From NCBI GenBank assembly GCA_963819075.1, contig CAWFUP010000003.1:372001-436000 (forward strand): a stretch of 64,000 bases of DNA, read 5' to 3'. The stretch is from CAVQBJ01 sp963819075. GTDB lineage: Bacteria > Actinomycetota > Thermoleophilia > Solirubrobacterales > Solirubrobacteraceae. Below, piece after piece: positions 55,686 through 63,633 of this stretch. Every line of letters starts with the position of its first letter. The first letter of the stretch is position 1. The notes below the pieces were generated by a model that was given only the letters and a program-made list of their open reading frames with translations, searched no databases and had not been told where the DNA came from. The position numbers and the translations under genes were made by a program.

Positions 55686-55887
55686 GTCGTCTTCTGAGTC
55701 CTCTCTTGGTCTCGTACGTCGCTTCTTCTCCGATGGGTATGCGGCTTCGCGGCCGCCACGCGCTATTCCCCCCGAAGGGGGAGGAGAAGAAGAAGTCGAC
55801 GGACGAGCTCAAACGACATGCAATGCGCAGCGTAGCATCGGTGCGCACGGATGTGGACACCTGGCAACGCAGGTGCCGGGTGGGCAC
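55686..55887 (-). promoter_or_regulatory. leuA leader with long-range stem
   Basis: 202 nt upstream of leuA. On the transcript, CTTCTTCTCC (plus 55783-55792) can pair perfectly with GGAGAAGAAG (plus 55722-55731), with GTCG/CGAC flanking pairs. They enclose about 50 nt that includes a CCCCC-TTC-GGGGG hairpin (plus 55768-55781). The 3' arm ends about 35 nt before the leuA start. No run of Leu codons or T-box signature was found, so a classical attenuator is not supported. Confidence 0.4.
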
Positions 55888-56889
55888 TTAGGGGCGCAGG
55901 ACGACCTTGCCGACGTTGCGCCGCTCGGTGAGCATGCGGTGGGCCTCACCCGCGCGCTCGAAGGCGAACTCGCCGCCCACCACCGGGTCGATCGTCCCGT
56001 CATCGAGCAGCACGCGCAGCGGCCCGATCCAGGGCGCGAGCGTGCCGCGACTCTTCCAGAGCGTGAGCATGTTCAGCCCGATGACCGCCTTCGAGTCGGA
56101 CATCTGCCTCATGACGTTGAAGCGCGGCATGCGCGCGACGGTTCGCAGCGCCGAGACGACATTGCGCCGCTCGCCCGAGACGACGTCGGCGGCCCCGAAG
56201 GCGACGAGGCGCCCGCCCGCGGCGAGCTGCGAATAGCTGCGGCGAAAGCTGTGGCCGCCGATCGCGTCGAGCACGACGTCGAACAGCGGAAGGCCCTTCT
56301 CCCAGCCCGGCCGGGTGTAGTCGACCGGATGCTCGACCCCGAGCGCGGCGATGCGCTCGTGCTTGCCGGGCGAGGCGGCGCCCCAGACCTCGGCGCCGTG
56401 CCGGCGGGCGATCTGGGTGGCGGCGATCCCCACGCCGCCGGCGGCCGAGAGGACGAGTACGCGCTCGCCGCGCTGGACGTTGCCGTATCCGACGAGCGCC
56501 GCCCACGCCGTCGTGTAGTTGACGGGCACGGCGGCGCCCTGCTCGAAGCTCAGGCGGTCCGGCAACGCCACCGCGTCCGACGCCGGGACCACCACCTGGC
56601 TGGCGTATCCGCCGAACTTCGTGCCGGCCATGACACGATCGCCGGGCGCGAACTGCGTAACGTCGCTGCCGGCCTCGAGGACGGTGCCTGCCACCTCATA
56701 GCCGACGACGCACGGCGTCGGTGGGGCGTCCGGGTACACGCCGATGCGCGCCATGACGTCGGCGAAGTTCACACCCGAGGCGGCGACGTCGACGCGCACG
56801 TCGCCGGGTCCGACGCCCGGCGGGTCGGGGCGCTCCTCCACCCGCAGCACGTCGGGTCCGCCGTGGCGCGTGATGACGACCGCTCGCAT
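55888..56889 (-). CDS. Zinc-independent NAD(P)H:quinone oxidoreductase (MDR family)
   Basis: 333 residues from ATG 56889. MRAVVITRHGGPDVLRVEE, ASGVNFADVMARIGVYP and VLVLSAAGGVGIAATQIARRHGAEVWG (Rossmann AAGGVG) are typical of the QOR/synaptic-vesicle VAT-1-like branch. The zinc ligands of alcohol dehydrogenases are absent. Probably a quinone or enone reductase. The upstream spacer has unusual repeats. It is followed by leuA's leader. Confidence 0.88.
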   Translation of the reverse strand: MRAVVITRHGGPDVLRVEERPDPPGVGPGDVRVDVAASGVNFADVMARIGVYPDAPPTPCVVGYEVAGTVLEAGSDVTQFAPGDRVMAGTKFGGYASQVVVPASDAVALPDRLSFEQGAAVPVNYTTAWAALVGYGNVQRGERVLVLSAAGGVGIAATQIARRHGAEVWGAASPGKHERIAALGVEHPVDYTRPGWEKGLPLFDVVLDAIGGHSFRRSYSQLAAGGRLVAFGAADVVSGERRNVVSALRTVARMPRFNVMRQMSDSKAVIGLNMLTLWKSRGTLAPWIGPLRVLLDDGTIDPVVGGEFAFERAGEAHRMLTERRNVGKVVLRP

Positions 56890-56940
56890 CTCCGCGCACT
56901 CTAGCCGCGCGGGCCGGCCCTCGACGGCTCGGGAGGTCAC

Positions 56941-57260
56941 GGGACGGTGACGGATGCGCCGAGCGGGTCACGCCGCGTGTCGGGTACGTCACCGCATGGT
57001 CGCGCGAGTGTGCCGCGTATCGCTCGCTTCGAGCGCCCGGCGAGGGGTGTGCTCCCGTATGCCCGCCATGCGGGCCCAATCGAGCACACCCCCGCCAGGG
57101 GGTAACGCGACCGTGACGGATGTGCCCGGTGCGTAACGCCGCGTGCCGGGCGCGTAACGGCGCGAACGCCCCGTGCCGGGCGCGTAACGGCCCCGCGCCG
57201 GGCGCGTAACGCCCCGCGCCGCGCGGGCAACGGCCCCGTGCCGGGCGCGCCCGGCGCCGA
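56941..57260. repeat. Repeat-dense spacer between serA and the quinone reductase
   Basis: About 320 nt with no convincing gene. A roughly 50-nt block starting GTGACGGATG occurs twice (near 56947 and 57114, imperfect). From about 57122 to 57250 there are about five tandem units of some 22 nt built on CGTGCCGGGCGCGTAACGGC. Between them, GGGGTGTGCTC (57044-57054) and GAGCACACCCC (57082-57092) form an 11-bp inverted repeat with an inner CCCGTATG/CATGCGGG hairpin. The inverted repeat may terminate serA transcripts. The tandem units are unexplained. Confidence 0.6.
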
Positions 57261-57287
57261 GCGGCCGCGCGCGCCGCCGCGAGTGCC

Positions 57288-58949
57288 CTACACCAGCTGC
57301 GCCGTCCGCCCGTGCGTGAACCCCTCCGAGGCCACGATCTCGTCGACGACCTCCTGGGGCACCGCCGCGTCGGTCGTCACGACCATGACCGCCGATCCCC
57401 CCGAGGACTGGCTGCCGTCGGCGTCGTGCCCGACGGCCGCCGAGGAGATGTTGACGCCGTGGCCTCCGAAGACGGTGCCCACGCGGCCGATCATCCCGGG
57501 CACGTCGGCGTAGCGCAGCACGGTGACGTACGGCGCGAGCTCGACGGTGAAGCGCTGCCCGTACACCTCGACGAGGTGCGGCACGCGCTGGGGACCGATG
57601 CCCGTGCCGGCCACCGCCACGCGCTCGCCACCGGCGACGACCGTCACCCTGATGAGCTCGTTGAAGTCCTCGGCCTCGGACACCGCCTTCTCCTCGAGCA
57701 CGATCCCGCGCTCGGCGGCGAGCGACGGCGCGTTGACGAAGTTGACCGCCTCCTCGGTGCGACCCTGCAGGGCGCCGTTGAGCACGGCGATCTTCAGCAG
57801 GCTCGTGTCGAAGTCGGCGATCCGCCCGAGGAACGCCGCCTCGATGCGCTCGACCGAGCTGCCCTCGGCCAGCTCCATCGCGAGGCGGCCGAGCTGGGTG
57901 GCGAGGGGGATGAAGGGGTTGAGCACCTCCATGTCCTCCTCGCCGATCGCCGGGATGTTGACGGCGGTCGACACCAGTCCCCCGGTGAGCGCGGCGACGA
58001 CCTGCTCGGCGCTCTGGAAGCCGGCCCGGTCGGTGGCCTCCGCCGTCGAGGCGCCGAGGTGCGGCGTGACGACGACGTTCGGATAGCCGCTGAACAGCGG
58101 GTAGTCGGTGATCGGCTCGCTCGGGAACACGTCGAGCGCGGCGCCCCCCACCTTGCCCGAGTCGAGCGCGGCCTGCAGCGCGGCGTCGTCGACGAGCGGC
58201 CCCCGCGCGACGTTGAGGATCCGCACGCCGTCCTTCATCTTCGCGAACGCCTCGGCATTGAGCCAGCCCTCGGTGTCGGGCGTCTTGGGCAGGTGAACGG
58301 TGATGAAGTCGGCCTCGGCGTAGACGTCGTCGCTGCTGTCGGCCTTCTCGACGCCGACCTCGCGGTAGCGCTCCGCGCTGACGAACGGGTCGAACGCGAC
58401 CACGCGCATGCCGAAGCCCTTCGCGCGATGGGCCACGAGCTGGCCGATGCGCCCGAATCCGAGGATGCCGAGCGTCTTCTCGTACAGCTCGACGCCGGAG
58501 AACTTCGAGCGCTCCCACTTGCCGGAGGTGAGCGACATGTGCGCCTGGGGCACGTTGCGCGCGAGCGCAAGCAGCAGCGCCATCGTGTGCTCGGCAGCGG
58601 TCACGACGTTCGACTGCGGGGCGTTGGCGACGATGATCCCGCGCTTGGTGGCGGCGGGCACGTCGACGTTGTCCACACCGACGCCGGCGCGCCCGATCGC
58701 GCGCAGGTTCGTGCCCCGATTGATGAGGTCCGCGGTCAGCTTCGTCGCCGAGCGAATGAGGATCCCGTGGTAGTCGCCGATGCGCTCGGCCAGCTCCTGG
58801 TCGCTCCAGTCGACCCCGAGGTCGACGTCGAAGTGCTCGCGCAGCAGCTCGACGCCGGAGTCGCCGATCTTCTCCTTGACGAGCACGCGCAGGCGCGCGC
58901 CGTCGCCATTGGCAGCGGCACCGGCGTTGGCTTCGCTGAGCGTGCTCAT
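57288..58949 (-). CDS. serA: D-3-phosphoglycerate dehydrogenase
   Basis: 553 residues, the long actinobacterial form with intervening and ACT domains. First step of serine synthesis from 3-phosphoglycerate. GRAGVGVDNVDVPAATKRGI, LGILGFGRIGQLVAHRAKGFGM (Rossmann), NVARGPLVDDAAL and TPHLGASTAEATDRAG are characteristic. The C-terminal ACT domain (VLRYADVPGMIGRVGTVFGGHGVNISSAAVG) binds serine in relatives. ATG 58949 overlaps serC by 4 nt. Controlled with serC downstream of the ZTP-type riboswitch. Confidence 0.97.
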   Translation of the reverse strand: MSTLSEANAGAAANGDGARLRVLVKEKIGDSGVELLREHFDVDLGVDWSDQELAERIGDYHGILIRSATKLTADLINRGTNLRAIGRAGVGVDNVDVPAATKRGIIVANAPQSNVVTAAEHTMALLLALARNVPQAHMSLTSGKWERSKFSGVELYEKTLGILGFGRIGQLVAHRAKGFGMRVVAFDPFVSAERYREVGVEKADSSDDVYAEADFITVHLPKTPDTEGWLNAEAFAKMKDGVRILNVARGPLVDDAALQAALDSGKVGGAALDVFPSEPITDYPLFSGYPNVVVTPHLGASTAEATDRAGFQSAEQVVAALTGGLVSTAVNIPAIGEEDMEVLNPFIPLATQLGRLAMELAEGSSVERIEAAFLGRIADFDTSLLKIAVLNGALQGRTEEAVNFVNAPSLAAERGIVLEEKAVSEAEDFNELIRVTVVAGGERVAVAGTGIGPQRVPHLVEVYGQRFTVELAPYVTVLRYADVPGMIGRVGTVFGGHGVNISSAAVGHDADGSQSSGGSAVMVVTTDAAVPQEVVDEIVASEGFTHGRTAQLV

Positions 58950-60088
58950 GCGCCCACCCGCTCGACGACGTAGTCGATGCACGCGGTCAGCGCCTGCACG
59001 TCGGTCGGCTCGACGGCCGGGAACATCCCGATCCGCAGCTGGTTGCGGCCGAGCTTGCGGTAGGGCTCGGCGTCGACGATCCCGTTCGCGCGCAGCACCT
59101 TGGCCACGAGCGCCGCGTCGACGCCGTCGGCGAAGTCGATCGTCCCGACGACGAGCGAGCGCTTGTGGCGGTCGGCGACGAACGGCGTCGCGAACTCCGA
59201 CGCCTCGGCCCAGCGGTACAGGTAGTCCGACGAGCCGCGGGTGCGACTCACGCACCAGTCCAGTCCCCCGCCGCCCAGCATCCACTCGATCTGATCGGCG
59301 AGCAGGAACAGCGTCGCCACCGCCGGCGTGTTATACGTCTGGTCCTTCATCGAGTTGTCGAGCGCCGTGGCCAGCGACAGGAAGGCCGGGATCCAGCGAT
59401 CGCCGCCGTCGAGTTCGGCGATCCGCTCCTGCGCGGCCGGGCTGAGCAGCGCCAGCCACAGGCCGCCGTCGGCCGCGAAGCTCTTCTGAGGCGCGAAGTA
59501 ATACGCGTCGGCGCTACGCGCGTCGAGCGGCAGCCCGCCCGCTCCGGAGGTGGCGTCGATGAGCACGAGCGCATCGCCGGCGCCGGCCGGACGACTGACC
59601 GGCACCATCACCCCGGTGGAGGTCTCGTTGTGCGCCCAGGCGATCACGTCGGCCGACGGATCGGAGGTCGGTGCCGGCGCGTCACCGGGCTCGGCCGAGA
59701 CGATGATCGAGTCGGCCAGGAACGGCGCCTCGTTCGTGGCCTGGGCGAACTTCGAGGAGAACTCGCCGTAGGTGAGGTGCAGCGCGCGCTCGCGCACGAG
59801 CCCGAACGTGGCGGCGTCCCAGAACGCGGTCGAGCCGCCGTTGCCGAGCGCCACCTCGTAGCCCTCCGGCAGCGAGAAGAGCTCGCGCAGCCCCTCGCGC
59901 ACGCGGGCGACGAGCCGCTTGACCGGCGCCTGGCGGTGCGAGGTGCCGAGCACGGCGCCGCCCTCGGTGGCGAGGCGCGCCAGCGCCTCCGGACGCACCT
60001 TGGACGGACCGCAGCCGAAGCGGCCGTCGAGCGGCTTCAGATCGTCGGGGATCGCCAGTTCGGTGGCGATCGAGGATTGTGGCGTCAT
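58946..60088 (-). CDS. serC: Phosphoserine aminotransferase (mycobacterial type)
   Basis: 380 residues. Converts 3-phosphohydroxypyruvate and glutamate to phosphoserine with PLP. RFGCGPSKVRPEALARLA, GTSHRQAPVKRLV, LGNGGSTAFWDAATFGL, AWAHNETSTGVMVPV, the lysine in YYFAPQKSFAADGGLW, and DQTYNTPAVATLF are the M. tuberculosis SerC pattern. Start ATG with GAGGA about 8 nt upstream, and it overlaps the stop of a tiny upstream ORF. The riboswitch at 60154-60232 precedes it. Confidence 0.96.
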   Translation of the reverse strand: MTPQSSIATELAIPDDLKPLDGRFGCGPSKVRPEALARLATEGGAVLGTSHRQAPVKRLVARVREGLRELFSLPEGYEVALGNGGSTAFWDAATFGLVRERALHLTYGEFSSKFAQATNEAPFLADSIIVSAEPGDAPAPTSDPSADVIAWAHNETSTGVMVPVSRPAGAGDALVLIDATSGAGGLPLDARSADAYYFAPQKSFAADGGLWLALLSPAAQERIAELDGGDRWIPAFLSLATALDNSMKDQTYNTPAVATLFLLADQIEWMLGGGGLDWCVSRTRGSSDYLYRWAEASEFATPFVADRHKRSLVVGTIDFADGVDAALVAKVLRANGIVDAEPYRKLGRNQLRIGMFPAVEPTDVQALTACIDYVVERVGA

Positions 60089-60108
60089 GGGAGCGTCCTC
60101 GCGGTCAT
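60085..60108 (-). CDS. Possible 7-codon upstream ORF of serC
   Basis: ATG 60108 encodes MTARTLP. Its TGA overlaps the serC ATG (ATGA), so ribosomes ending here could restart on serC. Its start lies 2 nt after the 3' arm of the hairpin 60111-60138. It has no strong ribosome site. It fits a coupling device in the riboswitch expression platform, but may be chance. Confidence 0.3.
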   Translation of the reverse strand: MTARTLP

Positions 60109-60110
60109 GC

Positions 60111-60138
60111 CTGCCGTTCCCCTGCGGGGCGCGGGCAG
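60111..60138 (-). promoter_or_regulatory. Expression-platform hairpin before serC
   Basis: CTGCC (60134-60138 side) pairs with GGCAG (60111-60115 side) around an inner CCCC-GCA-GGGG. No U-run follows, so control of translation is more likely than of termination. The hairpin ends just before the upstream ORF. Confidence 0.4.
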
Positions 60139-60153
60139 TCGGGTCGATGGAGG

Positions 60154-60232
60154 TTTGCCCAGGCGCGCGGCGATTGGTGCGTCCCGTCGCTTCCCGGTGG
60201 TTGAGCCCACCCGAACGCCAGTCGCGACAGTG
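60154..60232 (-). ncRNA. ZTP/ZMP (pfl) riboswitch
   Basis: Transcript order matches the pfl consensus. It reads GTCGCGACTGGCG, then a hairpin GGTGGG-CTC-AACCACC, then the invariant CCGGGAAGCGAC that closes P1 (GTCGC/GCGAC). A variable linker follows, then the second domain CGCGCGCCTGGGCA, whose CGCC can pair with GGCG of the first domain as the known pseudoknot. The -10 TACACT (60238-60243) lies just upstream, putting the RNA start at about 60232. The known ligands ZTP and ZMP signal shortage of 10-formyl-THF; serine is the main one-carbon source, so serC-serA is a sensible target. Confidence 0.87.
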
Positions 60233-60237
60233 GCGCG

Positions 60238-60243
60238 AGTGTA
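60238..60243 (-). promoter_or_regulatory. -10 element of the serC-serA operon
   Basis: TACACT on the minus strand, 6-7 nt before the riboswitch begins. No good -35 hexamer at 16-18 nt. Confidence 0.5.
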
Positions 60244-60279
60244 GCGAACGGCGACGCGTGCGGGGCGCCGGCTACGCGG

Positions 60280-61080
60280 TCACGCGGGCCCGCAGATGGC
60301 GGCGGCGTCGGGCGCCACCGGCACCGCGAGTGCGACCGTCGGCAGCATGCGGTCGAGCAGCGCGAAACCGGACCGCTGCAACTCGTGCACGGTCGGCGCG
60401 AGCGCGGTGCGCGACGCCTCGCGTGCGGCGCTGCGGGTCACCTTCCCGCAGACTCCGCGCACGTACGCGCCGGCCGCGTCGCCCGCCGTCGCGCGGGCGG
60501 CGGCTCGAACCCTCACCCCGAGGATGTCGCCGATGCCGATCCGCGCCGCGGCCCACGCCGCCGCGGCGGCCGAGGCCCAGCCGATCTCGCGGGCCGCGAG
60601 GCGTCCAGCGCTCCAGGCGATCGTCCACGCCACCGACCGCCCGGCGGCCCACGCCGCCCGCGCCTCGGCCCGGGCCGCAAGCAGCTCCGCGTGGGCGACG
60701 ACGAGCTCGTCGTGGCCGACGACCGCGGGCAGCCGACGCAGCTGCGCGGCTCCGTCGCCGAGCCCGGCGAGCTCGAGCCAGACGGGGGTGTGCACGCGGA
60801 CGAGCCAGTCCATCGCCGTCCAGGCTCGCTCCTCGTCGCGCCCGTCGCGCGACGTCCCAATCGTGCGGGCCAGATACGGCCGCAGGCGCTGACGGGTCGC
60901 TTCGTCGAGGTCGTCGTTGAACGAGATGCAGAAGGCGCGCAGGACGGGGCTGACGCACGAGGGCTCGTCGCTGTGCGGCTCACCGGCGAGATAACTGACC
61001 CACTCCATCGCACAGCGCCCGTCGTTCGGGTTGCTGTGGCGGCCGGCGCTCAGTCGGTAGTCGGTGTCGATGCCCTGCAT
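60280..61080 (-). CDS. Uncharacterised conserved-looking protein
   Basis: 266 residues from ATG 61080, which has GGAGG 5 nt upstream; ATG 61092 and 61083 are alternatives. The N-terminus has a motif-like block RLSAGRHSNPNDGRCAMEWV followed by LAGEPHSDEPSCVSPVLRAF with several fixed-looking Cys, His and Asp. The middle and C-terminus are Ala-rich helices (AHAELLAARAEARAAW). I recall similar N-terminal blocks in unnamed actinobacterial proteins but cannot name a family. No membrane helix or signal peptide. Downstream neighbour is the serC promoter. Confidence 0.6.
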   Translation of the reverse strand: MQGIDTDYRLSAGRHSNPNDGRCAMEWVSYLAGEPHSDEPSCVSPVLRAFCISFNDDLDEATRQRLRPYLARTIGTSRDGRDEERAWTAMDWLVRVHTPVWLELAGLGDGAAQLRRLPAVVGHDELVVAHAELLAARAEARAAWAAGRSVAWTIAWSAGRLAAREIGWASAAAAAWAAARIGIGDILGVRVRAAARATAGDAAGAYVRGVCGKVTRSAAREASRTALAPTVHELQRSGFALLDRMLPTVALAVPVAPDAAAICGPA

Positions 61081-61164
61081 CATGACCTCCATCGCCGCGG
61101 TGTGGGCCCCCGTCTCGAGGGTTTCCTTTTGTCCCGTGAAGATACTCCGGCCGACGATCCCCGG

Positions 61165-62133
61165 CTAGCGCCCGCGGGTATGCGGCCGCGTGAACGGCGG
61201 AGCGGGACCGACGGGGATGATGCGCTTCGGGTTCAGCTCGTCATGGGTCGTGTAGTAATGGCGCTTGATCTGCGCCATCGCCACCGTCTCGACGACCCCC
61301 GGCCACTGGTACAACTCGCGCGTGTAGTCCCACAAGGCCGCGTATTCGACGATCCGGCGCCGGTTACAGCGGAAGTGCACGTGGTAGACCTCGTCGAAGC
61401 GCACGAGCGTCACGAACAATCGCCAGTCGGCCTCGGTTACGACGTCGCCCGCGAGGTAACGGCGCGCGGCGAGGCGATCCTCGAGCCACTCCAGGCTCGC
61501 GAACAGCCGCTCGAAGGAGAGCTCGTAGGCGCGCTGGCTGCGGGCGAACCCGGCGCGGTAGACGCCGTTGTTGACCGTGGCGTAGATGCGCTCGTTGAGC
61601 GCGTCGATCTCATCGCGGGCGGACTCCGGATACAGCCGCACACCGTCGTCGCCGAGGGCGCCGAGCGAGCGCGGCGAGTCGAACATGCGGATGATGTCGG
61701 CCGACTCGTTGGAGACGATCTCGCCGCGCTTGGTGTCCCAGAGGACGGGAAGGCTCACACGCCCGTCGTAGGCGGGGTCGGTGCCCGCATAGGCGGCGCT
61801 CGCGAACCCCCACCCGTTGATCTGGTCGACGTAGCGCCCGCCCGGTCCGTCCTCGAACGTCTCCCCCGTGAACGCCCAGCCGCGCTCGTCGCGGAAGGGG
61901 TGCGCGTAGGAGACGCCGACCGAGTCCTCCAACCCCTTGAGCCGCCGCACGATTATCGTGCGATGGGACCACGGGCAGGCGAGCGAGACGTAGAGGTGAT
62001 AGCGCCCGGCCTCCGGTGGGAACTCGGCCCCCGGCTCGTCGCTCACCCAGCGGCGGAAGCGGCTCTCCTGGCGGACGAACTCGCCCCCGGAGAGCTCGCG
62101 CCCGAGCGTGAACGGGGCGGGCTCGACGGTCAT
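61165..62133 (-). CDS. Glutathionyl/mycothiol-type hydroquinone reductase (ECM4/YqjG family)
   Basis: 322 residues, Xi-class glutathione transferase fold. Catalytic Cys is in SLACPWSHRTIIVRRLKGL; other family blocks are YHLYV, GGRYVDQINGWGFASAAY, LPVLWDTKRGEIVSNESADIIRMF and RYLAGDVVTEADWRLFVTLVRFDEVYHVHFRCNRRR. The family reduces glutathionyl-quinones. In Actinobacteria that lack glutathione the true thiol is not settled. Single gene before the serC-side hypothetical. Confidence 0.9.
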   Translation of the reverse strand: MTVEPAPFTLGRELSGGEFVRQESRFRRWVSDEPGAEFPPEAGRYHLYVSLACPWSHRTIIVRRLKGLEDSVGVSYAHPFRDERGWAFTGETFEDGPGGRYVDQINGWGFASAAYAGTDPAYDGRVSLPVLWDTKRGEIVSNESADIIRMFDSPRSLGALGDDGVRLYPESARDEIDALNERIYATVNNGVYRAGFARSQRAYELSFERLFASLEWLEDRLAARRYLAGDVVTEADWRLFVTLVRFDEVYHVHFRCNRRRIVEYAALWDYTRELYQWPGVVETVAMAQIKRHYYTTHDELNPKRIIPVGPAPPFTRPHTRGR

Positions 62134-62163
62134 GACTTCACCGTAACGGCCTCGTCGTCTCGC

Positions 62164-63012
62164 TCAGCTCGGGTGCGGAAACTGCGTGCCCACGAATGCG
62201 TCCCACATGCGGGCGCTCATCAGCCGGCGCTGGGCGATGAGCAGGTGCGCCGACGGGGTCACGCGGTAGCGCAGCTTCGGGCGCCGCGCGGTGAGCGCAC
62301 GCTCCACGACGGCGGCCACACGCTCAGGCCCCCCACCGAGCAGGCGCATCGCTCCGCGCTGGTACGCCTCGACGGTCAGCGACCCGACGCGCGCGTTGAA
62401 GTCGTCGTAGGGACCGACCTGGCGCAGCCCCTGCAGCGACGCGACCGCGGCGCGGTCGAAGTGCGTGCGGATCGCGCCGGGCTGCACGATCACCACCTCG
62501 ACGCCGAAGCCCTTCACCTCGAAGCGCAGCGCGTCGGAGAGCGCCTCGAGCGCGTACTTGCTCGCGTGGTAGGCGCCGCCGCCGGGAAAGGTGAAGTTGG
62601 CGCCCATCGAGCTGATGTTCACGATCCGGCCCGCGCGGCGCTCGCGCATCGAGGGCAGGACGAGCTGGCACATCGCCACCACGCCGAACACGTTGGTCTC
62701 GAACTGGCGTCGCAGCGCGTCGAGCTGCAGCGTCTCGACCGCCCCGGACTGCGAGTAGCCGGCGTTGTTGACGAGCGCGCCGACGGCGCCCTCGGCCCCG
62801 ACGATCTGTGCGACCGCGCGCTCGCGCGAGGACTCATTGGTGACGTCGAGTTGCAGCGGCCGCGCGCCGGCCTGCTCGAGCTCGGCGACGTCCTCGACGC
62901 GACGGGCGCTCGCATAGACGGTGTGCCCGGCGCGAGCGAGCCGCTCGGCGCACGCGCGCCCGATGCCGCTCGACGCGCCGGTGACGAGGATCGGCGATGG
63001 CGAGGAGGTCAT
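62164..63012 (-). CDS. Short-chain dehydrogenase/reductase
   Basis: 282 residues. Classical SDR: TGASSGIGRACAERL (TGxxxGxG), LVNNAGYS (NNAG), NISSMGANFTFPGGGAYHASKYALEAL with Ser-Tyr-Lys (Y-H-A-S-K). The C-terminal region resembles 'SDR family NAD(P)-dependent oxidoreductases' with ALTARRPKLRYRVTPSA, typical of ketoreductases acting on hydrophobic substrates. The substrate is unknown. 9 nt downstream of 63022's start side. Confidence 0.9.
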   Translation of the reverse strand: MTSSPSPILVTGASSGIGRACAERLARAGHTVYASARRVEDVAELEQAGARPLQLDVTNESSRERAVAQIVGAEGAVGALVNNAGYSQSGAVETLQLDALRRQFETNVFGVVAMCQLVLPSMRERRAGRIVNISSMGANFTFPGGGAYHASKYALEALSDALRFEVKGFGVEVVIVQPGAIRTHFDRAAVASLQGLRQVGPYDDFNARVGSLTVEAYQRGAMRLLGGGPERVAAVVERALTARRPKLRYRVTPSAHLLIAQRRLMSARMWDAFVGTQFPHPS

Positions 63013-63021
63013 GCGGCCCGC

Positions 63022-63609
63022 TCAGCCCGGGCCGGAGCCGATCGCCACCCGCGCGGCCTCCGCGGCGCTCCATCCGGCGGGCAGGCGGCCGTCGCGCACG
63101 CCCGAGGGCACCATTTCGCCGAGCACGCAGTACTCCGGCGCCGGACCGAGCGCGAGCTCGCGGCGCCACAGGCCCGAGCGCTCGCGGTCGAGGCCATCGC
63201 CGAGCAGCAGCGAGGCGACACCGCCCTCCGGGTGCTCGCGCTCGACGGTCACCCACACGGCGAGCCGAACGTCCGCGAAGCTGACCCCGCCCTCGCTGAG
63301 GCGATAGACGCCGCCCGTTCCCTCGCCGGCGTGGCGCGCCGCGGTGTCATGGGCGCTGCGGTGCCCGACGGCCATCGCGGCCTGGCGCAGGACGCCGAGC
63401 GCGGCCCAGTCGTCGACGAGGTACCAGTCCTCATAGCCGGCGCCGCCGTCCGCGAGCCACGGCAGGTCGGGGGCCCGGAAGCAGGCCGAGCCGCGAAGGC
63501 CCTCCGGCGGGCGAGCGGCGAGCGATCGCTGCAGCCGATCCTGATCGCGCTCGTAGCTCTCAGGCGCCGTGCCGGGCGCCGGGCGGTGCCAGAAGACGTA
63601 GGCGAGCAT
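63022..63609 (-). CDS. Uncharacterised protein
   Basis: 195 residues. No named family. Repeated aromatic and acidic features at the centre: GYEDWYLVDDWAALGVLRQAAM, then GHRSAHDTAARHAGEGTGGVYRL and VWVTVEREHPEGG. The C-terminal part has GEMVPSGVRDGRLPAGW. No signal peptide. The start (ATG 63609) fits the 24-nt distance to ilvC. It is probably co-transcribed with the SDR gene. Confidence 0.6.
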   Translation of the reverse strand: MLAYVFWHRPAPGTAPESYERDQDRLQRSLAARPPEGLRGSACFRAPDLPWLADGGAGYEDWYLVDDWAALGVLRQAAMAVGHRSAHDTAARHAGEGTGGVYRLSEGGVSFADVRLAVWVTVEREHPEGGVASLLLGDGLDRERSGLWRRELALGPAPEYCVLGEMVPSGVRDGRLPAGWSAAEAARVAIGSGPG

Positions 63610-63633
63610 CGCTTCCCGGCGCCCACGGCGCGC

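Noticed and set aside
55686..55887. Leucine attenuator or T-box before leuA
   Set aside because: No short ORF with Leu codons, no T-box sequence and no terminator with T-run.
56941..57260. CRISPR array
   Set aside because: Units of about 22 nt follow each other without regular unique spacers, and no cas gene is near.
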